NCBI GenBank assembly: GCA_034044135.1
Contig: CP139021.1
Coordinates: 7,478,001-7,542,000 of the forward strand
Origin: Flammeovirgaceae bacterium SG7u.111
GTDB taxonomy: Bacteria > Bacteroidota > Bacteroidia > Cytophagales > Flammeovirgaceae
Reading direction: 5' to 3'
DNA length: 64,000 bases
Position 1 is the stretch's first letter, and each line of letters starts with the position of its first letter. Shown in pieces: positions 25,737-34,809 of the stretch. The translations under genes and the position numbers were made by a program. Under the pieces are notes generated by a model that saw nothing but the letters and a program-made list of their open reading frames with translations, did no database searches and had not been told where the DNA came from.

Positions 25737-28061
25737 TTATTCGATCATTCCTTCCATCGATTTTTCCAACTCACGGGCAGAGTTTAAGAACTCTTCTACA
25801 TTCATTTCTTTGAAATAAAGTAGACCGTGGGTAGCCCTGAGGCGAGGGCTTTCATTTTCGTAGAAATACTTCTTGCCCAATAATAACTGGAGTTGCTTCA
25901 GTTGATCTACCCATGTCTTTTGGGTAAGCTCACTAAATTTGCCATTGTGTTGGTAGCTTGGGAACGAGGCATCTACTTGGCTTAGGTAGCTATTGGTAAA
26001 TGAAGTATCCATTACTGCCATCGCATTCAGTGAAACTGGAACAATTACGTTCGCATCCGATGGCATGAATTTGTACCAAACGTTTCGGTATCCCCAAATT
26101 CTCAACTCAGATAAATCTTCTTCTTCGTTCCACACACGAACCGCATCTGCTATGGCTTGTAATACTTTATAGTGCGTATCTGGTCCGCTACCTTCTGGGT
26201 CAAATGCCAGGCTGATTACTGTTGGTTTTGTCTCCCTAAGTTTTTCCAAAATTGGCTCCACATCACGTTGCCTGTTAGGCTGTTCCGTGAAAATATCACC
26301 AGTATAGAAACCTAGGCGCAAGTGGTGGACATTTTTAGTTTGGATACCGAAATATGCCCATACCAATTCTTCTTCAAACTCCCTGATCATTCCTTTCAAG
26401 CGCTGGATCTGAGGAGAGTTTTTCTCGCCATCATAGCTTTTTCTGAGTATGGAAAGGATATCGTTTATTTGATCGCGAAGTTGCTCTTGGTTTCTTACTT
26501 TGTAAGTATCAACAATCGCCCTTACTACACGGTGCGATAAGCCTCTTTCTTTCTCATCTGGCTCATTTGAAGCCACTTTTATAAGGTAATGGTACACATC
26601 TTTATCCCACTTGTACTTGTAGCCTACTTCAAAAAAGTCAGGATATTTTACCATCTGGATTTCACCACTATCGAGTAACTGAATTGTTTTTTCGAGCGTG
26701 TTGATCACAAATTTGTTGGTAACCGCCGTGAAGCCTGAAGTGAGTACAGAGAAATAAGATTTGTTAGACTCATTACGCATAAGGCGATGGATATGTGGCA
26801 AAATACCAAGCATAACATCATCGTGGTGAGGACCTGTATGGTAGTACACTTGGTCTTGTTCTGGCTGTGTTCCTTTTTCGATCTTGCTTAGCGTAGACTC
26901 AATTACAGAATTAACCGTGTCCTTATTTAGCCCAGGAATCATGCTGCAATACTTGTCTTTTTTCAAGTCTTCTAGCAAGAGGCGATGCCCAAATTTGTTA
27001 AGTTTTTTGCAAAGGTCAATTACAGCTCTATCCGTTTTTGCCTGTGTCCATTCTCCATTTTTGTAGTAAGCCTCCACAGAAGCTTCTAAAGAAGATGCGG
27101 CGCCTTCGGTGATATAGAATCTGCTATTTTTAAGCTTAGTTAGGCAAGTAGCAGGGTAGATGTTTGAAGGCTCTTTTTCTAGGGCATCTTGTACTACGGG
27201 AGCTTTTGCCTCGCCTGCGGCAAATATAATTGCCACACCTTCGGGGTTGTAGGTGATAGTTTCTAAACCAATGGTGATCACCAATCTGTTTTTCGAAACT
27301 TCTATACCACCCAAGTCGCCTGCTGCTACTGCTTGCGTTTCGAAGTTGGTGCTGGTTAGGCGAGTTGCCGAATGATGGTCCGATCCCCTCGTGTTGAAAG
27401 CGATGTGCCCGTCAGGACCAATTCCGCCAAGGAAGAAACCGATTCCGCCCATTTCCCTAATCTTCGCTTCGTACTGTGAACACCAGTCGTCTATCAAGAA
27501 GATAGATTTTTGCTGTATGACCTCCATTTTGTTGGTGGCCTCGCGGTATCTCAAAGAAAGGTCCACATGGTTGTCGGGAAACACTTCAGAGTAATGCATG
27601 CCCTCGTGCAAAGGGATAGTGTCCGAGTTGATCAGCAATGCATTGTCAGGATTTAAACCAAAGCCGTTGATGTAATAGTTGTTCACATAGTTGAAAAAAC
27701 TATTGTGCTGTTTTGAGCTAATAGGATAGAATTCATCTATTTGCACAAACTTCAGGTCTTTCAAAACAGGTTTTTTAATACCTTGTAAACCGTGTTTTTC
27801 TTTAATAGCTTTTGCTTTGGGAGTATCCCAGTTATCCAATAAATACTTGGTCCACCTAATAAAAAACTCAGGAGTTTTTCCAGTAGGAAGGCTAATGACG
27901 CCATTGGGATTTTCAGAAGCCCACTCTAAGAAACGAAGAGCGGTAAGAAAGCCTAATTTCGGGAAGTTATCAACAGAAATATAAGGTATATTGGTGGTGA
28001 CCTTAGAGCTTTTTTCTCCGATGAAGGATTGCTCTACCTTAGAATAATTAACTGTTCTCAT
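25737..28061 (-). CDS. nagB: Glucosamine-6-phosphate deaminase fused to a PIG-L/LmbE-type deacetylase domain
   Basis: A 774-aa cytoplasmic protein. The N-terminal half is NagB: VQIDEFYP (Asp109) and FLGGIGPDGHIAFN (Asp217). From about residue 400 there is a second domain with the metal motif TGPHHDDVMLG (410-419), the HxDD signature of PIG-L/LmbE N-acetyl-sugar deacetylases. It continues with LAFDPEGSGPDTHYKVLQAI. The protein could remove the acetyl group from GlcNAc-6-P and then deaminate GlcN-6-P to fructose-6-P, which would explain the absence of a nagA gene here. The fusion is known in Bacteroidota NagB-like proteins; activity of the second domain is inferred. Confidence 0.9.
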   Translation of the reverse strand: MRTVNYSKVEQSFIGEKSSKVTTNIPYISVDNFPKLGFLTALRFLEWASENPNGVISLPTGKTPEFFIRWTKYLLDNWDTPKAKAIKEKHGLQGIKKPVLKDLKFVQIDEFYPISSKQHNSFFNYVNNYYINGFGLNPDNALLINSDTIPLHEGMHYSEVFPDNHVDLSLRYREATNKMEVIQQKSIFLIDDWCSQYEAKIREMGGIGFFLGGIGPDGHIAFNTRGSDHHSATRLTSTNFETQAVAAGDLGGIEVSKNRLVITIGLETITYNPEGVAIIFAAGEAKAPVVQDALEKEPSNIYPATCLTKLKNSRFYITEGAASSLEASVEAYYKNGEWTQAKTDRAVIDLCKKLNKFGHRLLLEDLKKDKYCSMIPGLNKDTVNSVIESTLSKIEKGTQPEQDQVYYHTGPHHDDVMLGILPHIHRLMRNESNKSYFSVLTSGFTAVTNKFVINTLEKTIQLLDSGEIQMVKYPDFFEVGYKYKWDKDVYHYLIKVASNEPDEKERGLSHRVVRAIVDTYKVRNQEQLRDQINDILSILRKSYDGEKNSPQIQRLKGMIREFEEELVWAYFGIQTKNVHHLRLGFYTGDIFTEQPNRQRDVEPILEKLRETKPTVISLAFDPEGSGPDTHYKVLQAIADAVRVWNEEEDLSELRIWGYRNVWYKFMPSDANVIVPVSLNAMAVMDTSFTNSYLSQVDASFPSYQHNGKFSELTQKTWVDQLKQLQLLLGKKYFYENESPRLRATHGLLYFKEMNVEEFLNSARELEKSMEGMIE

Positions 28062-28390
28062 GTTGTTTACTAATTATGTTTAAATAGTTTTTTGATGGAC
28101 TATTATTAGGTTCGTAATTTTTTTGGGAAGTAACTCGTGATTGGATTTGCCACTTTGCTGAAGCATTAATAAAATGAGACAAAGCAAAGGACTGTAAAGT
28201 AAGCTCACCAGCAATGCCAGTGAGCTTGGACTTTATGTTGCATATTCAGGTAAAGTTTTAATTTGTGATTAACACCATTTACAATTCGGTTAGTATTATA
28301 TGTTATTAGATAGTTTGTCTGTACTATTGGTTGTTTTTATACTTTATAGTAATTGCTTGTTGCTATAATTCAAGCTTAGTATTCGTTCTG
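28062..28390. other. Intergenic region between ROK repressor and nagB
   Basis: Holds the nagB promoter and the hairpin at 28201-28227. No gene seen. A+T-rich stretches may contain ROK repressor sites, but no clear dyad stands out. Confidence 0.4.
28201..28227 (-). terminator. Hairpin downstream of the ROK repressor gene
   Basis: AAGCTCAC and GTGAGCTT are separated by 11 nt. It could end the leftward ROK transcript, but no strong U-run follows. Confidence 0.5.
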
Positions 28391-29617
28391 TCATTTTACT
28401 GGGCTACTTGTCTGGAACAGGTTATTGGTTACGCCGGCTATGGCTCCCAACACTCCCGCTTCTATATCGAGTTCCGAAATTTCCAGTGCTACATCTTCTC
28501 TCAGTTTAGGCAAGCAATGCATGAATAAAGATTGCTTGATAGGTGTGGTAATGTATTCACCAGCCTTGGAAAGCTTTCCTCCTATAATGACCAGCTCCGG
28601 GTTCAAAACTTGGATGAGCGTTCCAATACCCTTGCCTAGATGATGCGCCATATTGGACATCAGGCTTGTAGTAAACAAATCCCCTTTTTTCACCGCCTCA
28701 ATAATTTCTTCCAATTGAAATTTATAAGTGTCATCTGCGCTTTTTAAAATAGATGCCTGGCCAGCCATCAAGCCTTCTTCTACTTTTTTCACAAGAGCCA
28801 TTCCCGAGGCAATAGTTTCTAAGCAACCGTGCTTTCCACAGTGGCAAAGTGCGCCACCTTCTTGTATAGGAATATGTGAGAATTCGCCCGAAAACCCTGA
28901 ATTTCCTTTATAAAGTTGCCCATTTAGTATCATCCCCATTCCTACTCCCCATTCCAGAAGCAAAACCAATACATTCTTTTTGCCTATCGCTTTTCCAAAC
29001 TTTAATTCGGCTAATGCCCGAGCTCTGGCATCGTTTTCCAGAAATACCCTTTTCTGAAATTTTTCTTCAAAGATTTTTTGAATAGGTTTTTCAAAATTGA
29101 GATAATTGTGGTTAATGCCTCTAGCGGAATCTATTAGGCCCGGCATGTTTATACCTATGCCTATAAGCTTTTTATAAGCAATGCCTGTATCAGCGATTAC
29201 TTTAGAAGCATAGGCGTAAATTTTATCAACAAAAGCTATGTCTTCAGTCAGCTCAATCTGCAAATCTTGCAGCCCGCTTATATTTTCATTTTTATGGTCA
29301 TATACCGCAAACTTGCTTGAATACCTACCAATATCAATGCCTAGGGTATAGAAGGAATCTGCTGCTAACCCATACATGTTTGGCCTCCTTCCTCCATTGG
29401 ACTCTCCAGGGCCAAAGTCTGTGATGATCTCTTCTTCTATCAATTCATTTAATAAGGTTTGGATGGTTGGGATACTTACGCCCAGCTTTTTTGCCATATA
29501 TGAATTGGCTCGAACGCCTTTCACATATAAGAGCTTTACAGCTTCTTTTTTGTAAAAAGCTTTCTTTAGCTCTTTCCCAGACTTTTGCTCATCTAATTCG
29601 GATAACCATTGGTGCAT
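28391..29617 (-). CDS. ROK-family transcriptional repressor (NagC/Mlc type)
   Basis: About 408 aa from the ATG at 29617 (MHQWLSELDEQKSG...); the upstream ATG at 29668 would add 17 hydrophobic residues and is less likely. A winged HTH (about 25-85: YMAKKLGVSIPTIQTLLNEL) precedes a ROK sugar-kinase-like domain with TLGIDIG, the zinc-site motif CHCGKHGCLET and VIIGGKLSKAG. Such proteins repress amino-sugar and sugar uptake genes and release DNA on binding a sugar or sugar phosphate. It is encoded just upstream of nagB on the same strand, so nagB is the likeliest target. Confidence 0.88.
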   Translation of the reverse strand: MHQWLSELDEQKSGKELKKAFYKKEAVKLLYVKGVRANSYMAKKLGVSIPTIQTLLNELIEEEIITDFGPGESNGGRRPNMYGLAADSFYTLGIDIGRYSSKFAVYDHKNENISGLQDLQIELTEDIAFVDKIYAYASKVIADTGIAYKKLIGIGINMPGLIDSARGINHNYLNFEKPIQKIFEEKFQKRVFLENDARARALAELKFGKAIGKKNVLVLLLEWGVGMGMILNGQLYKGNSGFSGEFSHIPIQEGGALCHCGKHGCLETIASGMALVKKVEEGLMAGQASILKSADDTYKFQLEEIIEAVKKGDLFTTSLMSNMAHHLGKGIGTLIQVLNPELVIIGGKLSKAGEYITTPIKQSLFMHCLPKLREDVALEISELDIEAGVLGAIAGVTNNLFQTSSPVK

Positions 29618-29671
29618 AATTCGAAGGATTAGTAACACAAGTTTATGAAATAAATATTTTAGTAGCAATAT

Positions 29672-29693
29672 CTTTTTAATAAATTTTAAAAAG
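29672..29693. promoter_or_regulatory. Possible ROK repressor operator
   Basis: CTTTTTAATAAATTTTAAAAAG is an imperfect palindrome (18/22) lying 55 nt upstream of the ROK gene. The unit TTTTTAATAAAT recurs 29 bp further at 29702-29713. NagC/Mlc-type sites are similarly A+T-rich, so autoregulation is plausible. Confidence 0.35.
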
Positions 29694-29822
29694 TATTTAT
29701 GTTTTTAATAAATAATTTCATTAAACTATTTCTATACTAATTCTCGGAATGTTATGTTTTGCAAGAATGACTTTCTAGCGAAGAGTCTGAAGGGGAAATT
29801 TATATTTGATCTTGAGAAGTTC

Positions 29823-31688
29823 CTACTCTTTAAGTTTTAGACTCTGCAAAACAGGCTTTTTCACACTGGATATACTGTTTTTTTTGCTTTCGTTCAGTTG
29901 CTCGAAAATGACAATTTCGTTTGCTCCTTTTTTGAGCCAGCAGCCTGGCAAGAAAAGAGTCTGTTGAGGGCCAACTTTCCAATATCGCCCGAGGTTGTGC
30001 CCATTAACAAAGACTATTCCTTTGCCCCAATCGCTCATATCGAAAAAGGTATCGCCTAGCTTTTTCACTTTGAAAGTGCCTTTATAAAGTAGTGGATTGC
30101 CTCCTTTTACTGATCCTGTTTCTAGTACCTCTGGTGCTGCATCAAATGGAGCTTTATACATTTCCCAATTCCCAGAAATTTCATAATCATTAATAGTGAC
30201 AGGGCTTATGATGCCTTTTTTGTTGTGGACGATCTCTGCGCCGTAGTTGATCCTGCCCATATTTTCCACCAAAATTTCCAATGTGCCATTGAAAGGGACA
30301 TCAATATCCATTTCATAGGTGTTGAAAACTCTGTTCAGTTCCCCTTTTAGTTTTCCGTTAACGTATACTGTGGCGTAGTCCCGCAACCCTTTTATACTTA
30401 ACTTACCACTTATGGGCTGGGTAAACCTTTTTTTGTACAATACATATCCCGAAGCTTGCTCTAATTCTTCAAAAGTTAGCGGTTGGTCGGCTTTGACAGG
30501 TTCGCTTTTTTTGATGAAGGTCAATGCGCTGCTTTTTTCTTTCAATTTGATTTCTGGAATAGAAATAACAGGAATTCTTTCAGGGATTTCAGGGATATCG
30601 TAGGCAACATATTTTTTCATCAAGTCCCTAATTGCCATATACTTTAGAGTAGTCCAGCCTGCTTCGCTGATTGGGGCGTCATAATCGTAACTTGTGATAT
30701 CAGGTTGAATGTCGTGTTCGTCATTATAGTTTGCCCCGCTGGTAAATCCGAAGTTTGTTCCTCCGTGAACCATATAAAAATTGAAATCCACGTCATTTTT
30801 AAGGTAGACTTCTGTTTGCTTTGCAATGTTTTCAGTGTCGATAGTGACAAATCCTTCCGCCCAATGGTCTAGCCAACCAGGGTAAAATTCTGCGACCATA
30901 TAGGGACCTTCATTGTTGTGGTATTTATCCACTGCTTTTTTCAAGTTCGTTACATTTCCTTCCCCATTGGCGGTAGGTAAAACTCCTCCTATTGCCCCAC
31001 CTTCAAATAGCCATGTGCCATCAGAGGTGAAAAACGGACCTTCAAAACCTACTTCTTTCAGCATTTCATAAATTCTGGAGCGGTATGCTAAATGCTTCTC
31101 ATCTGAAATGTCTTTTCGCTGGGCAACGTACGAGCCAAATTCATTTTCCACCTGAACCATAATGATGTTGCCACCTTTGGTCACTTGCAGATCTGCCACT
31201 TGCTCACCTAGCTTTTGCAGATATACCTTGCAAGAATCTAAAAAAGCAGGGTTATTGGTTCGGATTTCAAGATCAGGGTTGTTTTGTAGCCAATAGGGAT
31301 ATCCGCCAAATTCCCATTCGGCACAGACATATGGACCAGGTCGGAGGATCACATAAAGTCCTTCTTCTTGGGCAGTTTTGATGTACTCTACTAAGTTTCG
31401 GTTTCCCGTCTCAAAATCCCATTTGCCAGGGGCTACTTCATGGTAGTTCCAGAATACATAGGTAGCGATGGTATTTAGCCCAAGTGCTTTTACCATTTGC
31501 ATTCTGTGCCTCCAATATTCCTTAGGAATACGCGGATAATGCATTTCTCCTGAATAGATGTGGATGGGTTTTCCATCGGCCATAAACTGGCCATCCTTAA
31601 TCTCAAACGTTTTAGCTGACTGGGCGCTGGCTTGCGCGAAGCAAAGCCAAAGGAAAATCAAGGGAAGTGTTTTTTGTAGAAAGTTCAT
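29823..31688 (-). CDS. Glycoside hydrolase family 35 beta-galactosidase
   Basis: A 621-aa exported enzyme with signal peptide (...LCFAQASAQS). The GH35 barrel begins IYSGEMHYPRIPKEYWRHR. The acid/base is Glu183 in VQVENEFGSY and the nucleophile Glu267 in YMVAEFYPGWLDHW. A C-terminal pair of beta-sandwich (jelly-roll) domains follows, ending in the typical WGKGIVFVNGHNLGRYW. It removes terminal beta-galactose, for example from N-glycan antennae. It is third in a minus-strand run after two GH29 genes (74-bp gap), so probably under the same LacI-type operator at 34708. Confidence 0.93.
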   Translation of the reverse strand: MNFLQKTLPLIFLWLCFAQASAQSAKTFEIKDGQFMADGKPIHIYSGEMHYPRIPKEYWRHRMQMVKALGLNTIATYVFWNYHEVAPGKWDFETGNRNLVEYIKTAQEEGLYVILRPGPYVCAEWEFGGYPYWLQNNPDLEIRTNNPAFLDSCKVYLQKLGEQVADLQVTKGGNIIMVQVENEFGSYVAQRKDISDEKHLAYRSRIYEMLKEVGFEGPFFTSDGTWLFEGGAIGGVLPTANGEGNVTNLKKAVDKYHNNEGPYMVAEFYPGWLDHWAEGFVTIDTENIAKQTEVYLKNDVDFNFYMVHGGTNFGFTSGANYNDEHDIQPDITSYDYDAPISEAGWTTLKYMAIRDLMKKYVAYDIPEIPERIPVISIPEIKLKEKSSALTFIKKSEPVKADQPLTFEELEQASGYVLYKKRFTQPISGKLSIKGLRDYATVYVNGKLKGELNRVFNTYEMDIDVPFNGTLEILVENMGRINYGAEIVHNKKGIISPVTINDYEISGNWEMYKAPFDAAPEVLETGSVKGGNPLLYKGTFKVKKLGDTFFDMSDWGKGIVFVNGHNLGRYWKVGPQQTLFLPGCWLKKGANEIVIFEQLNESKKNSISSVKKPVLQSLKLKE

Positions 31689-31762
31689 GTGAAGGGGTAC
31701 TTGATGTGATAAAATAAAGGCTGCCCAAATAGTTCGGAACGCCCTTCATTCTTAATTTAACA

Positions 31763-33214
31763 CTAGTAAATTTCTATTGTACTTATGAGTGGGCAGGCTT
31801 TGCTTTCGGTAATACTTATTTTTATTTTGTCTGTTACCAAAGGGGAGTCTAGTTTTATAATCCGTTTGTAGCCTATGGTAGTGGCGTTTCCAATTTCTTC
31901 CCAATTATTATTTACCCGTGCCTGTATTGTGAAGCTTTTTACTCGCTGCCCCAATTTTATGTATTCCTGTAGCAAAATATATTTTATGGTTTTTGCTTCA
32001 TTTAGGTTGATTTCCAACGAACCTTTAGTAATGGCATCATCCGTTGCCCAATAGGTTTCTTTGTCACCGTCGAGCACCTTTTGAGCGGCATAAGTTTCAT
32101 TATCGCCACGGAAAGAAGTAGCCGTGATCGAAGCATTTTGAGCTAGGTTGTTGCCAAATTCTTTTTCCAAAAGCGCATTCCACTCACGCAGGGCTTTTAT
32201 GTCGTTTTCGTGGAACAATCCTCTGCGGTCGGGAGGGATGTTGAGCAATAGGGTAGATCCTCTTCCTACCGAAGTGAGGTAAGTATCTAGCAGTTTCTCA
32301 GGGGTTTTGACCAAAGAATCTTCTTTTTCATGATAAAACCATCCTGGACGAATAGAAGTATTCGCTTCCAAAGGAACCCATCTTTTCCCATCTTCCGAAC
32401 CTGTATTCAGTATGTTTTCTATATTTGCTTTACCTGCATGGAGCGTATCGGTAGTGATAGTATTCCAGTTTGTTTCTCCAGCTCTGGCTTGTTCATTGCC
32501 GCCCCATCTTAAATCGGGACCGCCATCACTAAAGAAAAGCACTTGAGGCTGCATACTGCGTACTAAGTCTAGTGTAGTTGGCCAGTCGTAATAGGTCTCG
32601 CGGTCAATTTTGCGTTCTTCATTCGCCCCTCCGTAATATCCATCGCCTCCGTTGGCACCATCAAACCACATTTCGAACACATCTCCATAAGAAGTGAAGA
32701 GCTCTTTTAACTGATTGCGGTAGTAAGTAACGTAGGTAGAATCGCCATAATCTGCTCGGTTTCGATCCCATGGAGAAAGGTATATTCCGAATTTCAGGCC
32801 ATGTTTTTTACATGCTTCTGCCACTTCTCTTACTATATCACCTTTTCCGTCCTTGTAAGGGCTGTTTTGTATCGAATGCTCCGTGTATTCGGTAGGCCAA
32901 AGGCAAAAACCATCGTGGTGTTTGCAGGTAAGGATCACACCTTTGAAACCAGTTTCTTTCAAGACTTTTACCCACTGCTCCGCATCCAATTCGGTAGGGT
33001 TGAAAAGCTTGGGAGATTCATCTCCAAATCCCCATTCTTTATCGGTAAAAGTATTGATGGTAAAGTGGATAAAGGCATTTCGTTCCATTGCATGCCAAGC
33101 TAATTGCTGCTCGCTGGGCACTGGACCAACTGCTGTTGGAGGAAGTGTTTCCGTTTCTTTACAGGCGGCTAAGCTTAGCGCCAGTAGTAGAATTACGATT
33201 CTGGTTTTTGTCAT
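31763..33214 (-). CDS. Alpha-L-fucosidase (GH29) lipoprotein with C-terminal F5/8-type domain
   Basis: A 483-aa lipoprotein (lipobox LAAC, Cys18). The GH29 barrel contains LTCKHHDGFCLWPTEYT and the nucleophile Asp185 in FEMWFDGANGG. After about residue 345 comes a discoidin/F5-8 type C-like beta-sandwich (ATSFRGDNETYAAQKVLDGD), usually a carbohydrate-binding or accessory domain. The general layout (HHDGFCLWPTEYTEHS) matches the GH29-B branch, which acts on alpha-1,3/1,4-fucose in branched motifs; branch assignment is my inference. It starts 8 bp after the preceding GH29 gene, clearly in one operon. Confidence 0.92.
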   Translation of the reverse strand: MTKTRIVILLLALSLAACKETETLPPTAVGPVPSEQQLAWHAMERNAFIHFTINTFTDKEWGFGDESPKLFNPTELDAEQWVKVLKETGFKGVILTCKHHDGFCLWPTEYTEHSIQNSPYKDGKGDIVREVAEACKKHGLKFGIYLSPWDRNRADYGDSTYVTYYRNQLKELFTSYGDVFEMWFDGANGGDGYYGGANEERKIDRETYYDWPTTLDLVRSMQPQVLFFSDGGPDLRWGGNEQARAGETNWNTITTDTLHAGKANIENILNTGSEDGKRWVPLEANTSIRPGWFYHEKEDSLVKTPEKLLDTYLTSVGRGSTLLLNIPPDRRGLFHENDIKALREWNALLEKEFGNNLAQNASITATSFRGDNETYAAQKVLDGDKETYWATDDAITKGSLEINLNEAKTIKYILLQEYIKLGQRVKSFTIQARVNNNWEEIGNATTIGYKRIIKLDSPLVTDKIKISITESKACPLISTIEIY

Positions 33215-33222
33215 GATCCGTA

Positions 33223-34632
33223 TTATTTTTTTGGCGTGAACTCAAAGGCTAAGCTAGGGTAGCTGGTGTTAGTTTTGAGGAATTTTTTAGGAAGAGTTAC
33301 CGTGATTTTATCTCCATCTTGGCTCCATTTTACTTTTTGTCCAGAACTTAGCAAAGTGATGCTGCTTTTCTTTTCAGGAATATTTCCAGCCCAAGTTACG
33401 GAGGGAGGCGTTTCCTCTCCTTCGGGAATATTTACCAAAGCATACATGTTTCCCTCTTTGCCAGCCGTAAAAAATGTGTTTTCATCCTGATAGTTTTCAG
33501 TAGTTCTGGTGCCGTAGATCGCTTTTCCATTTTTGTCCATCCAGTTACCTATTTCAGTCATGCGCTCTAAGTCGCCTTCGCGAAGCGTTCCATCAGGTTT
33601 TGGCCCTATGCCCAGTAGCATGCTTCCTCCTTTGGCTACAATTTCCACCAGCGAATGGATGATTTTGGTAGAAGACTTTAGCTCATCGTTGGGTACATGT
33701 CCCCAGTTATTTGCGAGGGGAATGCAGCTTTCCCAAGGGTTGTTGATTTGCTTGCCGGGGATGGTTCTTTCAGGTGTTTGGTAGTTTTCGTATGGTCCAT
33801 GAACGGTTCTGTCTACCACAATCAAGCCTGGTTGGTTTTTCCGTGCCATCGCCGCTATTTTTTCAATATCAATAGTTTGTTCGCCGTGCCTCACCATGCG
33901 GCCTGGTCTTACCCAACCGCCATCAAACCATAAAATGTCGATAGAGCCGTAGTCTGAGGTGAGTTCGTTTACTTGGTTAAAAGCGAATTTTTTGTATTTC
34001 TCCCATCTTTCAGGGTGAGCAGCGAGGTTATAGTTTACATTTCGATCCCATGAACCATATTTGTCCCACCAGAAGTATTGCGAGTGCCAGTCAGGTTTTG
34101 AAAAATAGGCACCGATCATCATCCCTTCGTTTCTGAAAGCTTCAAACACGTACTTGGCCACATTGGCTTTTGGGTGGTTGGCAAATGGTCCGTTGGTGAT
34201 TTTAAAATCGGTTTCTTGTGTGTCAAACATATTGAAACCATCGTGGTGCTTGGTGGTGAATACCACATATTTCATTCCAGCACCTTTGGCCGCAGCGGCC
34301 CATTGTTCAGGTGCAAAATTCACTGGGTTGAAGTAATCTTTCATGCCCCAGTACCATTTTTTGAACCCTTCATAAGTCATGCTGTCTTTTCGGTTGATCC
34401 AGTCTTCGGAAGTGAGTTCCCAAGATTCTACTACTCCAGCTTGGGCATAAAGCCCCCAGTGGATAATCATCCCAAATTTCAGGTCTTGCCATTGTTCGAG
34501 CTTAGCCCTTACCTTCGGGTCGGTGGGCCATTCGTATTCGTCAGACATCCCGTGGACATTCCCCTCTTGGGCCATTATTGCACTTGAGCTACAGAGAGCC
34601 AACAGTAGCATCAACACCAGATATTTTCGCAT
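33223..34632 (-). CDS. Alpha-L-fucosidase (GH29)
   Basis: About 469 aa from the ATG at 34632, which starts the signal peptide MRKYLVLMLLLALCSSSAIM; an upstream in-frame ATG (34674) adds a polar leader. GH29 motifs: FGMIIHWGLYAQAGV, FTTKHHDGFNMFDT and nucleophile Asp237 in IDILWFDGGWV. A C-terminal beta-sandwich completes the fold. It lacks the extra binding domain of the neighbouring fucosidase and looks like the broader-specificity branch. First gene of the leftward operon, and divergent from the GH20 operon across the operator at 34708-34725. Confidence 0.92.
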   Translation of the reverse strand: MRKYLVLMLLLALCSSSAIMAQEGNVHGMSDEYEWPTDPKVRAKLEQWQDLKFGMIIHWGLYAQAGVVESWELTSEDWINRKDSMTYEGFKKWYWGMKDYFNPVNFAPEQWAAAAKGAGMKYVVFTTKHHDGFNMFDTQETDFKITNGPFANHPKANVAKYVFEAFRNEGMMIGAYFSKPDWHSQYFWWDKYGSWDRNVNYNLAAHPERWEKYKKFAFNQVNELTSDYGSIDILWFDGGWVRPGRMVRHGEQTIDIEKIAAMARKNQPGLIVVDRTVHGPYENYQTPERTIPGKQINNPWESCIPLANNWGHVPNDELKSSTKIIHSLVEIVAKGGSMLLGIGPKPDGTLREGDLERMTEIGNWMDKNGKAIYGTRTTENYQDENTFFTAGKEGNMYALVNIPEGEETPPSVTWAGNIPEKKSSITLLSSGQKVKWSQDGDKITVTLPKKFLKTNTSYPSLAFEFTPKK

Positions 34633-34707
34633 GGATCTTACCTTTAGATTGTTCTTGATATTTTCTTCTTTCACTACAATCTTAAATAAAAATCTTTAAT
34701 TTTAGAA

Positions 34708-34725
34708 AATGTGTGCGCAAACATT
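34708..34725. promoter_or_regulatory. LacI-type operator between GH29 and GH20 operons
   Basis: AATGTGTGCGCAAACATT differs at one position from the perfect palindrome at 14257-14274. It lies in the short divergent promoter region, so it can control both operons. Confidence 0.72.
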
Positions 34726-34809
34726 TGTAATTTGCCTGCAGAAATGTGAAGTTGTATATCCAAAATTATGAACAATCAAACTCCTAAAATTTTAGCCCAA
34801 TTGATAAAA

